A stretch of DNA of 7,795 nt from SIG455 sp045646385 (GCA_045646385.1 JAZRKQ010000013.1:1-7795); one strand, 5' to 3'. Shown: positions 1 to 6,764, counted from the first letter of the stretch. A program made the numbers and translations. Notes: generated by a model not told the origin, from the letters alone.

Positions 1-799
1 AACCCACATCTGTACCGGCACCGACACGCTTTACAGCTGTAATCTTTGATTTAAGTTGCATAGCAGGGCGAAGATCAAGTTTTCCGGTATTGGATTGTTC
101 CGACGGATAATGCCCATAAGTTATTATGCCGCTTCTAACCATATCAAGATGGTACTGAGGATAATTTATAATTCCGCCGCTGTTGCAGCAATGACGAATA
201 GGAATTTCCAGTCCCCTCTGTGCAAGTTCATCACACATATATATAAATCTTTCAAACTGAATTTGTGTAAAATCGCTTTCTGTGTCATCTGATTTAGCAA
301 AATGGGTAAATATACCCTCTATGCTTATATTGGGTAATTTTGAAATAGCTAGTATTTCTTCTATTATTTCTCTATGGTTATCACTTGCCGCCATATAACC
401 TATACGGCTCATGCCAGTGTCAATCTTTATATGCAATCTCGCTTTTTTACCGAGCGCAACAGCAATAGATGAGATTTTTCTGGCAATTTCAATATTGAAA
501 ACCGTTATTGATATATCATGGTCTACAACCTGAACAAACTCATCATCGTCTATGGGGCCAAAGATTAAAATAGGGGTATCAAACGCACTTCGGCGAAGTT
601 GCATAGCCTCATCGGCAGATGCTACACCAAAAAAGTCAGCACCGTTATCAACAGCAACTCTGGCAATCTGCTCATATCCGTGTCCGTATGCGTCTGCTTT
701 AATTACAACGAGCAATTTTGTTGAAGGTGCAACACTTTTTCTTATGCAGGATATATTATGAGCGATATTATCAAGGTCTATTTCAGCCCATGCTCTCAT
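1..799 (-). CDS. alr: Alanine racemase, N-terminal part (cut by window edge)
   Basis: This PLP-dependent enzyme interconverts L- and D-alanine and supplies D-Ala for peptidoglycan; in spore formers it can also affect alanine-triggered germination. The open frame begins MRAWAEIDLDNIAHN and runs off the window after 266 complete codons, with no stop or frameshift. The PLP-binding lysine is K34 in VVIKADAYGHG (family: VVKANAYGHG). Further along are the barrel motifs KIDTGMSRIGY, GIFTHFAKSD and MVRSGIITYGHYPS. The last codons read RVGAGTDVG, so the second catalytic residue, the tyrosine of the family's SYG motif, should fall just outside the window. The ATG at 799 is preceded by AGAAAGGCGG with 8 nt spacing. 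It starts 18 nt after the lipoprotein gene ends, so the two are probably co-transcribed. The identification is secure, but activity cannot be judged from a partial gene. Confidence 0.96.
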   Translation of the reverse strand, partial: MRAWAEIDLDNIAHNISCIRKSVAPSTKLLVVIKADAYGHGYEQIARVAVDNGADFFGVASADEAMQLRRSAFDTPILIFGPIDDDEFVQVVDHDISITVFNIEIARKISSIAVALGKKARLHIKIDTGMSRIGYMAASDNHREIIEEILAISKLPNISIEGIFTHFAKSDDTESDFTQIQFERFIYMCDELAQRGLEIPIRHCCNSGGIINYPQYHLDMVRSGIITYGHYPSEQSNTGKLDLRPAMQLKSKITAVKRVGAGTDVG

Positions 800-817
800 A
801 ATTGATTCCGCCTTTCT

Positions 818-1318
818 CTATCGTAAAAATTTATTTATGTTTATTTCTATTATATCATTACCTTCTATATCTTCAATACACATTTTTTGGGGCACAAGTT
901 CCTCGTTAAGTTCCATTACGGCTGTTGCTCTGTACGGCGTATCTGCCGATATGTCACACATTAGAATATACCCGTCATCAGACACTAATTTTCCGCCTTT
1001 TAAGTATGCCTCAAAAAAGTACGTTGGTATTAGCGATAGTTCACTATCGGTTGTACTTGCTGTTATATCACCATTTATTCCCGATAATATCGAACTGTTT
1101 TCCCCTACAGTAAGCACAATATCTCCGTAATCGACAATATACGTGCCATCATCTAACCGTTTACAAGTATATGTATATTCGTTTTCTGTTTTGTTGGATT
1201 TAACCTTTGCCGTGCACTCAGCCGTGTATGGGCCTTTAAACATTGCATCTATTTTATCATCAATGCTCATATCATCAGTACTGCAACCTGTAAAAAGGGT
1301 TATCATAAGTAACAACAT
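818..1318 (-). CDS. GerS/YdcC-like lipoprotein upstream of alr
   Basis: This is a small predicted lipoprotein of about 166 aa. A short hydrophobic leader (MLLLMITLFTGC) ends in a lipobox-type cysteine at residue 12, with Phe at -3, which is allowed but not typical. The mature part is acidic and beta-rich with alternating hydrophobic strands. Position is the best clue: YdcC in Bacillus and GerS in Clostridioides difficile, both LolA-like lipoproteins, lie directly upstream of alr. GerS is needed for cortex hydrolysis during C. difficile spore germination. I infer a GerS/YdcC relative; the protein sequence alone would not prove it. The ATG at 1318 is 28 nt from the nearest Shine-Dalgarno site (AGAAAGGA, 1347-1354) and gives a leader with no positive charge. 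A CTG at 1336, 10 nt from that site, would add LLKCGI and a lysine, so the real start may be there. Confidence 0.72.
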   Translation of the reverse strand: MLLLMITLFTGCSTDDMSIDDKIDAMFKGPYTAECTAKVKSNKTENEYTYTCKRLDDGTYIVDYGDIVLTVGENSSILSGINGDITASTTDSELSLIPTYFFEAYLKGGKLVSDDGYILMCDISADTPYRATAVMELNEELVPQKMCIEDIEGNDIIEININKFLR

Positions 1319-1342
1319 AATGCCGCATTTCAGCAGTTGTAC

Positions 1343-2617
1343 TCAATCCTTTCTGCAAATAAAATCAATGGCATACGGAATGTTTTCTATAATATCTGTA
1401 GGAGTCATACCATATTCACCCTTATCATAAGATGCCATATCGCCTGCAAGCGAATGAATATACACACCGCATTGAACAGGATTTTCTATCCCCTGACCAA
1501 TAAAAGATGCTATAACGCCGGTAAGGACATCACCGCTGCCACCTGTTGACATTCCGGGATTTCCAAGCAGATTGGCACAAACATTACCGTCTTTGTCTGC
1601 AACCAGTGTTTTTTCTGATTTTAATACAAGCGTAACGCCCCATTTAACTGCAAATTCTTTTGCGTATTTTTCTCTATTTGCTTTTATGTCTTCAACGGCG
1701 CATCCGCAAAGGCGTGAAAATTCTGCAATGTGCGGCGTGAGCACCACATCCGTTTTTGCCGTTTTCAATATATTTATATTCCGCGAGAGCGCATTTATAC
1801 CATCGGCATCTATAACTACCGGAACTTGCACCTCTCGCAGTACACGTTTTAAAATATTGTAAATATCTTTTGTATTCGAAAGTCCGCACCCAAATGCCAG
1901 AACAGACGATTTATTTGCTTTTTCTATTATATCATCAGCGCAGGTCTTTGAAAGGCTTTCTCCGTTATCTGCCAGAGGGCATGTCATAACCTCGTGCAGG
2001 GAAATTTCAAAAATACTGTTTAAACTTTCTGCACAGCCGAGGGTTATTAATCCTCCGCCGGATTTGAGCGCAGCCCTTGATGCCATAATACCCGCACCTG
2101 TAAGTCCTTTTGAACCTGCAACTATAAATATTTTTCCATAGTCGCCTTTGTACGTGTCCAAACTTCTTGGAAGAATTGATGATTTAACCATTTTATAAGA
2201 AATGATGTTTTTGTCGTCAGTATCGGTTTTATCCGTCAATAAAGAAATATGCGCTGTTTTTTCATCGCACTCAATAGTTACAACCGCAACTGCCATTCCA
2301 CCATCGTGCGATAAAGTGACTTCTACTTTTTGAGCACCAAACCGTCTAAGTAAATAAGTTACATTTTCTGAGAATTTAAAGTAGGGTTTGCCCAAGGTAT
2401 CTCTTAAAACAGAAATATCGCGCAGTTCAAAACCACGTACACCACAGCCCAATGCTTTGGCAAACGCCTCTTTGGCGGCAAAGTTAGCCGCAATTCTCTC
2501 TGCGGCTTTTGCACCTTTAAAAAGTGCGGCTTCATCTTCGTTAAAGCATTTTTTTACAAATGCATCGCCAATATTTTCGAATCTTGAAATCTGCGCAATA
2601 TCTATCCCGATAAGCAT
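1343..2617 (-). CDS. acpS-nnrD: AcpS-NnrD fusion: holo-ACP synthase / ADP-dependent NAD(P)H-hydrate dehydratase
   Basis: One 424-aa frame carries two complete enzymes. Residues 1-116 are AcpS, which transfers 4'-phosphopantetheine from CoA to acyl carrier protein. It shows GIDI with metal ligand D6, the FAAKEAFAKALG motif with E50, GKPYF at 76-80, and the terminal VTLSHDGGMAVAV. Residues 117-144 form a polar linker. Residues 145-424 are NnrD (YjeF C-terminal, ribokinase-like fold), which dehydrates the S form of damaged NAD(P)H hydrate using ADP. It shows KGDYGKIFIVAGS at 157-169, DADGIN at 270-275, TPHIAE at 294-299, the GSGD active-site motif at 360-363 with catalytic D363, and GMTPTDIIENIP near the end. 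Clostridial NnrD is usually fused to the NnrE epimerase; that domain is absent here and AcpS occupies the N-terminal position. The ATG at 2617 follows a weak purine-rich site (AGAGAG), 20 nt after the upstream gene. Confidence 0.95.
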   Translation of the reverse strand: MLIGIDIAQISRFENIGDAFVKKCFNEDEAALFKGAKAAERIAANFAAKEAFAKALGCGVRGFELRDISVLRDTLGKPYFKFSENVTYLLRRFGAQKVEVTLSHDGGMAVAVVTIECDEKTAHISLLTDKTDTDDKNIISYKMVKSSILPRSLDTYKGDYGKIFIVAGSKGLTGAGIMASRAALKSGGGLITLGCAESLNSIFEISLHEVMTCPLADNGESLSKTCADDIIEKANKSSVLAFGCGLSNTKDIYNILKRVLREVQVPVVIDADGINALSRNINILKTAKTDVVLTPHIAEFSRLCGCAVEDIKANREKYAKEFAVKWGVTLVLKSEKTLVADKDGNVCANLLGNPGMSTGGSGDVLTGVIASFIGQGIENPVQCGVYIHSLAGDMASYDKGEYGMTPTDIIENIPYAIDFICRKD

Positions 2618-2637
2618 ATTAGTCTCTCTTTTCCAAA

Positions 2638-3159
2638 TTACATTTCACGCATAAAAACATTTCTGGGTACAAATGTTTTAAATGCCTCCAGCATTTTTTC
2701 TGTTGGTTCAAAAATGAGTTTGATTTTCTGTCCGTCTTTTGAAAAAACTGCAAAGTATTCTCTGCCGTCGTTTGCTCTTGACGATGCATCAATTACACGT
2801 GTAAAATTTGCATTTTCTTCGTTTTTGTAACGTACATCACCAACGGGAGCAACTATATCAAAAGTTCTGGAATGAACAGTAATTAATCTTTTACGTTTTC
2901 TGCGGTTAACAATGCTGTCAACATCAAGTTCACCGTTTGTCACGATATACTCATACTCAACATTCTGACTGCTAATCAGGTAATACGCACCATAAATAAC
3001 ACCTGCTACAAGCAAAAATACTATCCCGCTGAGTGGTGTTATAAGCAAAAATGTGAATAAAGTAAGTAAAATAAGCATAGCAACCAGAACTGCTGCTATT
3101 TTAAGTATTTCTTTAACACCTTTTTTACGTGATACAATATACTCTAAGAAAATATCCAT
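2638..3159 (-). CDS. DUF6106-like membrane protein, function unknown
   Basis: This is a 173-aa protein of unknown function. A short basic N-terminus (SRKKGVKEILK) is followed by two hydrophobic helices at about residues 19-40 and 44-62. Next come an acidic, tyrosine-rich stretch VEYEYIVTNGELDVDSI (67-83) and a strongly basic NRRKRKR (85-91), then a soluble C-terminal domain of mixed alpha/beta character. The layout of two N-terminal helices, the EYEY..NGELD motif and a basic patch matches my memory of DUF6106 (a clostridial family), but I could not check this. By the positive-inside rule both the N-terminus and the soluble domain should be cytoplasmic. The ATG at 3159 has a strong GAGGGG site 6 nt upstream. 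The gene ends 20 nt before acpS-nnrD and probably shares its transcript. I assign no function. Confidence 0.85.
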   Translation of the reverse strand: MDIFLEYIVSRKKGVKEILKIAAVLVAMLILLTLFTFLLITPLSGIVFLLVAGVIYGAYYLISSQNVEYEYIVTNGELDVDSIVNRRKRKRLITVHSRTFDIVAPVGDVRYKNEENANFTRVIDASSRANDGREYFAVFSKDGQKIKLIFEPTEKMLEAFKTFVPRNVFMREM

Positions 3160-3252
3160 GATATACCCCTCAGTCTATATAACATTGGCAGGCTGCCATA
3201 GATAAGCATACCTGCCTTATATACAATTATATATTTGCCATTTATGTAACTA
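3160..3252 (-). other. mgsA to DUF6106 gap with imperfect hairpin at 3176-3223
   Basis: Bases 3176-3182 (TATATAA) and 3187-3192 (GGCAGG) pair with 3217-3223 and 3211-3216, giving 13 bp interrupted by a 4-nt bulge on one side and enclosing an 18-nt loop. In the minus-strand RNA the hairpin ends about 4 nt before the GAGGGG ribosome-binding site of the DUF6106-like gene. No U-run follows the GC-rich part, so it is not a classical intrinsic terminator. It could be a processing or stability element between the mgsA part and the acpS part of the transcript, or an attenuator. The pairing is read directly from the sequence; the role is inferred. Confidence 0.4.
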
Positions 3253-3663
3253 TTATCCGTTTGACTTTGGATTTACAATATCTCTCCAATCAAGGTCGCC
3301 GCGCTCCAACCCACGCACCAGAACCTCTGCAGTAGCAACATTTGTTGCAAGAGGAATGTTGTGTACATCACACAATCTGAAAAGAGCAGAAACATCGGGC
3401 TCGTGAGGTTGTGCAGTCAATGGGTCGCGGAAAAATATTACCAAATCAATCTCATTATATGCAATACGTGCACCTATCTGCTGGTCACCGCCCTGAGGTC
3501 CAGATAAAAATCTGTGTACTTTAAGACCTGTAGCATCTGCAACCAATCCACCTGTTGTGCCGGTGGCAAACAAAGTGTTTTTTGACAGGATTGATGTGTA
3601 TGCAATGCAAAACTGTACCATCAATTCTTTTTTCTTGTCGTGTGCTATAAGTGCTATATTCAT
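3253..3663 (-). CDS. mgsA: Methylglyoxal synthase
   Basis: This cytoplasmic enzyme converts dihydroxyacetone phosphate to methylglyoxal and inorganic phosphate, a glycolytic overflow route that relieves sugar-phosphate stress when phosphate is scarce. The 136-aa length matches the Bacillus form (about 137 aa) rather than the longer E. coli one (152 aa). Family motifs are present: ALIAHDKKK with H8, ATGTTG at 33-38, SGPQGGDQQIGARI at 54-67, FFRDPLTAQPHEPD at 77-90, and NIPLATNVATAE. The expected catalytic residues align with a constant offset of 11 from E. coli: H8 (H19), D60 (D71, catalytic base), D80 (D91), H87 (H98) and D90 (D101). The ATG at 3663 is preceded by AAAGGATGG with 7 nt spacing, 26 nt after the minD stop, so it is probably translated from the minD transcript. 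Confidence 0.97.
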   Translation of the reverse strand: MNIALIAHDKKKELMVQFCIAYTSILSKNTLFATGTTGGLVADATGLKVHRFLSGPQGGDQQIGARIAYNEIDLVIFFRDPLTAQPHEPDVSALFRLCDVHNIPLATNVATAEVLVRGLERGDLDWRDIVNPKSNG

Positions 3664-3689
3664 TTGTTTACCATCCTTTGCTTTATATT

Positions 3690-4484
3690 TTATTTTTTTG
3701 AAAAGAGTTTTTTAAGTTTGCGGAAAAACTTATCTTCATCAGGCATTTCCATTATAGGCACGTGCTTACCCATAAGACGCTGTGCAATATTGCAATATGC
3801 CTTTCCCGAAAGTGATGACGGCATCTCTGCAACCGTTTCATTTCTGCTTGCGGCGATTATAATATCAGTATCGTCAGGAACAATTCCCACCACCTGAACA
3901 CCGAGAGCGTCTATAGCATCGTCTACATTCATCATATATCCGTGCTTGATTAAGTTGGGGTGTATGCGGTTTATAACAAACTTTACATCATTAACACCTT
4001 GTTCTGCAAGCAGATCTATAATCCTGTCGGCATCACGTATGGCAGATTTTTCAGCCATTGTAATAACAAGTGCTTTATCTGCACCTGCAACTGCATTTCT
4101 GAATCCCTGTTCAATGCCTGCGGGGCAATCTATAAGCACAAAATCGGCATCTTTTTTAAGCCTTTTGCAAAGACGGCGCATATCGTCTTCATTAATAGCG
4201 GTTTTATCGCAGGTTTGTGCCGCCGCCAAAAATTTAAGGTTAGGTCGCCTTGCATCGGTTAAAAGTGCCTTTTCGTAAAGGCTTTCATCTCTGATAACAT
4301 CTACAATATCATACACAATATTATCTTCCATACCGAGTATAACATCAAGATTTCTTAAACCTATATCAGTATCAACAAGGATAACTTTTTTACCAAATGC
4401 AGCCAGAGCAATGCCCACATTGGCAGTTGTAGTACTTTTGCCTACTCCGCCTTTTCCCGATGTTATAACTATTACCTCTGCCAC
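3690..4484 (-). CDS. minD: Septum-site determining ATPase MinD
   Basis: MinD is a membrane-cycling ParA/MinD-type ATPase that places the division-inhibitor MinC away from midcell. The 264-aa product from the GTG at 4484 begins MAEVIVITSGKGGVGKST, the normal MinD start. The deviant Walker A has K11 and K16, VDTDIGLRNLD gives D38 and D40, and the Walker B region FVLIDCPAGIE has D119; numbering agrees with E. coli MinD to within one residue. The tail FFRKLKKLFSKK (253-264) is the amphipathic membrane-targeting helix, so the protein looks functional. A frame extension to 4511 exists, but the GTG at 4484 has GGGAGG 9 nt upstream and the promoter start point falls near 4514. The gene has its own promoter. 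Neither minC before it nor minE after it is present, although both commonly flank minD in Clostridia. Confidence 0.97.
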   Translation of the reverse strand: MAEVIVITSGKGGVGKSTTTANVGIALAAFGKKVILVDTDIGLRNLDVILGMEDNIVYDIVDVIRDESLYEKALLTDARRPNLKFLAAAQTCDKTAINEDDMRRLCKRLKKDADFVLIDCPAGIEQGFRNAVAGADKALVITMAEKSAIRDADRIIDLLAEQGVNDVKFVINRIHPNLIKHGYMMNVDDAIDALGVQVVGIVPDDTDIIIAASRNETVAEMPSSLSGKAYCNIAQRLMGKHVPIMEMPDEDKFFRKLKKLFSKK

Positions 4485-4520
4485 CAGAGCATACCTCCCG
4501 TCAAACATCACTCCGTTACC

Positions 4521-4549
4521 ATAATACTACATTCACAGAGATTTGTCTA
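4521..4549 (-). promoter_or_regulatory. Sigma-A type promoter of minD-mgsA
   Basis: On the minus strand there is a -35 box TAGACA (4544-4549), a 17-nt spacer and a -10 box TATTAT (4521-4526). Each box is one mismatch from consensus and the spacing is optimal. The predicted start is a G near 4514, about 30 nt before the minD GTG. Directly upstream of the -35 box, A-tracts including an AAAAAAA run (about 4550-4570) resemble an UP element. This would make minD-mgsA independent of the mre-mrdA transcript. It is read by eye and has not been tested. Confidence 0.7.
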
Positions 4550-4556
4550 CATTTTG

Positions 4557-4610
4557 CGTTTATTTTTTTACTGTTTTGTAACTTTTTTACATAAAAATAC
4601 GTTTATTTTT
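4557..4610. repeat. Short direct repeat in A/T-tract region upstream of the minD promoter
   Basis: The 11-mer CGTTTATTTTT occurs at 4557-4567 and again at 4600-4610, 43 nt apart, in a stretch of A- and T-tracts. The second copy also forms a 7-bp inverted repeat with 4593-4599 (AAAAATA, 4-nt loop, TATTTTT). Such sequence can be bent DNA, an UP element or a regulator site, or it can simply arise by chance in AT-rich DNA. No coding potential is seen in 4570-4647. Confidence 0.35.
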
Positions 4611-4647
4611 GTTAATCACAGAATAACCCTCTACTTTCTTCAAGTAT

Positions 4648-4703
4648 TGTATTATCATTAAAATCTGCCTGAGTATATTTATGCAGATTTTAATGATAAT
4701 ACA
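4648..4703. repeat. 21-bp perfect inverted repeat (14-nt loop) after mrdA
   Basis: The arms at 4648-4668 and 4683-4703 are perfectly complementary over 21 bp and surround a 14-nt loop (4669-4682). After a 5-nt bulge the pairing continues for six more bases (4642-4647 with 4709-4714), reaching into the mrdA stop codon (4713-4715). Only 5 of the 21 pairs are G-C and no T-run follows on either strand, so it does not look like a standard intrinsic terminator. It may instead be an RNA 3'-end or processing structure for the mreC-mreD-mrdA message, a protein-binding palindrome, or a copy of a dispersed palindromic or MITE-like repeat. The pairing is certain; the function is inferred. Confidence 0.8.
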
Positions 4704-4712
4704 TCAATATAC

Positions 4713-6764
4713 TTAAGGTAAAAGCGTGTTTTTATAAGATATATTATCTTTCTGCGATACTGCTCCGAGTTTAAAATATGCATCAAATACCTGCTTTGCA
4801 ACAGGCGCTATAGCATTACCTGAGCCGGCGTTTTCTACAACTACGGCAACTGCTATCTGCGGATTATCATACGGTGCGAACGCAACAAATATTCCGTTTG
4901 CCGCTCCGGTAGAAACCTGTGCAGAACCTGTTTTTGCGCAAACTTCTATCGGGTAATCTGCAAATACGCTTCCGGCAGTTCCGCCTGCCATACACACCTT
5001 TCGCATACCCAAAAATATCGCATCTTTTGTGGATTGCTTCATATCAATCTGTCCCATAATCTCAGGATCAGAAGAAACCGTTTCTTCGCCGGTTTGCCTG
5101 TCACGTACATTTTTTAAAAGGTGCAAACGGTAACGCGTGCCGCCGTTTGCAAGAGTTGCCGTATAACTTGCCATCTGCAAAGGTGAAAACAGATTAAACG
5201 ACTGGCCTATAGCCATTTGCAGAGTATCTCCGGGAAACCATTGCTGGTCAAAAACCTTTTGTTTATACTGAGGGTTTGCTAAAGTACCCTTTGTTTCACC
5301 CTCTATTTCAATTCCCGTATACTCGCCAAGGCCCATTTTTTTGCCGTATTCAACCATTTTGTCAACACCGAGCCTGCGTCCTGCTTCGTAAAAGAAATAG
5401 TTGCACGAATCACGCAGAGCATCAGATACATTTACAGGACCATGATTTTTCCCCGTATCAGTATAAATCCAGCAGTTGAACTTCTGTCCGTAATATTCGT
5501 ATACGCCCTCATCAAGAATAATCTCGGATGGCGATACAACTTTTTCCTCCATAGCAGCAATGGCAGTAAGCATTTTAAATGTTGAGCCGGGCTCATAAGC
5601 ACCGCTTACCGCTCTGTTAAACATAGGTTTAGCAGCATCGTTATAAAGAGCATTGTAGTCTTCTTCAAATGTTTTAGGGTTAAACGAGGGATAGTTAGCC
5701 AACGCAAGAATCTCTCCGTTATTGACATCAACAGCAACGCACGCGCCCGCAGATGCTCTGTAGCCGCTGGTTGTACCGCTTCGTAAAGACATAATTGTAT
5801 TTTCCAGCGCAGACTCAGCCGCGTGCTGAATATCGGAGTCTATTGTAAGCAAGGCATTATCGCCTGAAATTGGTGCAATTTCACTGGTTATAGATGCAGT
5901 TTTTCCTTTAAAGGTCTGCTCTACACTACTTCTGCCGTCTTTACCGCGAATGTATTTTTCAAGGTATTTTTCCATTCCGTCTTTTCCTATGATGTCGTTC
6001 ATACCATAGTTTTCGTCTTTTAACTGTTCGTACTCTTCCTGATAGATAATGCCAACACGGCCTAAAATATGTGCTGCCAGTCCGTCGTTGACATACTCGC
6101 GCACAGGATTCGTTATAATATTAACACCGTCAAAATCCATACTGCGTTCTCTGATAATCATCACCACAGAAGAATCAACATCAGATGCAAATGTATACGG
6201 ATTGCTAACGCCGAAAACTCTTGATGTCATCTCATAACGGACACCGACAATTTTGCGTTTTTGTACGGGTGTATATTCGTCGGATACTTTATAACGCTCA
6301 CACAATTTGTTAAAAAATGCCTCGGCAGTATGCGGTTCTACTTTTTCATTATCACAGAGTTTATCTATTTTCTTCTGCCTTTCAGCGGCTTCATATTCAG
6401 TATAAGTAAAGTCTGTTCCGTCTGCATTAAGCGGAAGAGTATCTATATATTTCTGCCCGTAAGCGTCCATCAAATTTATAAGCGAAATAATAGTATAATT
6501 TAACTGCTCGTCCGTTGCGGCAGTTTTCTGAAACTGAACGGAAAAGCCCATTCTGTTTGTAACAAGCGGTCTGCCGTAGCGGTCAAGTATCTCTCCTCTG
6601 GGTGCAGATATGGTCATTGAACGCACAAGTCTGCTTTCGCTTTTTTGTGCATACTCGCTGCCGTTTACAAGTTGCAGGTCAACAAGGCGTATAAGTATAA
6701 GAAACGCAAGGACAGCAGTAAAAATATATATTATTATAATTTTATTGGACTCTCTGTCCTGCAT
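4713..6764 (-). CDS. mrdA: Penicillin-binding protein 2 (class B peptidoglycan transpeptidase, elongasome)
   Basis: PBP2 cross-links peptidoglycan during lateral-wall growth, with RodA as glycosyltransferase partner and MreC/MreD as scaffold. The 683-aa product has one N-terminal membrane anchor (about residues 8-27), then the PBP dimerisation or pedestal domain starting at APRGEILDRYGRPL. The C-terminal transpeptidase domain holds all three catalytic motifs: SxxK as STFK (394-397, nucleophile S394), SxN as SCN (453-455), and KTG (611-613) in AKTGSAQ. MAIGQSFNLFSPLQMA is also typical. The ATG at 6764 is chosen because GAAAGG lies 10 nt upstream; a GTG at 6773 is almost on top of that site. 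It starts 14 nt after mreD, in the usual mreC-mreD-mrdA order. Length is normal and nothing is missing. It could equally be called pbpA/PbpH-like by Gram-positive naming. Confidence 0.96.
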   Translation of the reverse strand: MQDRESNKIIIIYIFTAVLAFLILIRLVDLQLVNGSEYAQKSESRLVRSMTISAPRGEILDRYGRPLVTNRMGFSVQFQKTAATDEQLNYTIISLINLMDAYGQKYIDTLPLNADGTDFTYTEYEAAERQKKIDKLCDNEKVEPHTAEAFFNKLCERYKVSDEYTPVQKRKIVGVRYEMTSRVFGVSNPYTFASDVDSSVVMIIRERSMDFDGVNIITNPVREYVNDGLAAHILGRVGIIYQEEYEQLKDENYGMNDIIGKDGMEKYLEKYIRGKDGRSSVEQTFKGKTASITSEIAPISGDNALLTIDSDIQHAAESALENTIMSLRSGTTSGYRASAGACVAVDVNNGEILALANYPSFNPKTFEEDYNALYNDAAKPMFNRAVSGAYEPGSTFKMLTAIAAMEEKVVSPSEIILDEGVYEYYGQKFNCWIYTDTGKNHGPVNVSDALRDSCNYFFYEAGRRLGVDKMVEYGKKMGLGEYTGIEIEGETKGTLANPQYKQKVFDQQWFPGDTLQMAIGQSFNLFSPLQMASYTATLANGGTRYRLHLLKNVRDRQTGEETVSSDPEIMGQIDMKQSTKDAIFLGMRKVCMAGGTAGSVFADYPIEVCAKTGSAQVSTGAANGIFVAFAPYDNPQIAVAVVVENAGSGNAIAPVAKQVFDAYFKLGAVSQKDNISYKNTLLP

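Noticed and set aside
3226..3254. Promoter for the DUF6106-acpS operon with -10 TATAAT at 3226-3231
   Set aside because: The -10 is perfect, but no acceptable -35 exists at 16-18 nt spacing, and TATAAT is common by chance in such AT-rich sequence.
4485..4511. Upstream start for minD (GTG at 4511 or ATG at 4508)
   Set aside because: It would add MMFDGRYAL before the canonical MinD start. The GGGAGG ribosome-binding site lies inside that extension, and the promoter would leave a leader of only about 3 nt.
4648..4703. Inverted repeat as a Rho-independent terminator
   Set aside because: The stem is AT-rich and no T-run follows on either strand. A role at the RNA 3' end remains possible, so it is listed as a repeat.
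4512..4712. Remnant of a decayed minC
   Set aside because: About 200 nt, dominated by A/T tracts and the palindrome, with no frame resembling MinC on either strand.
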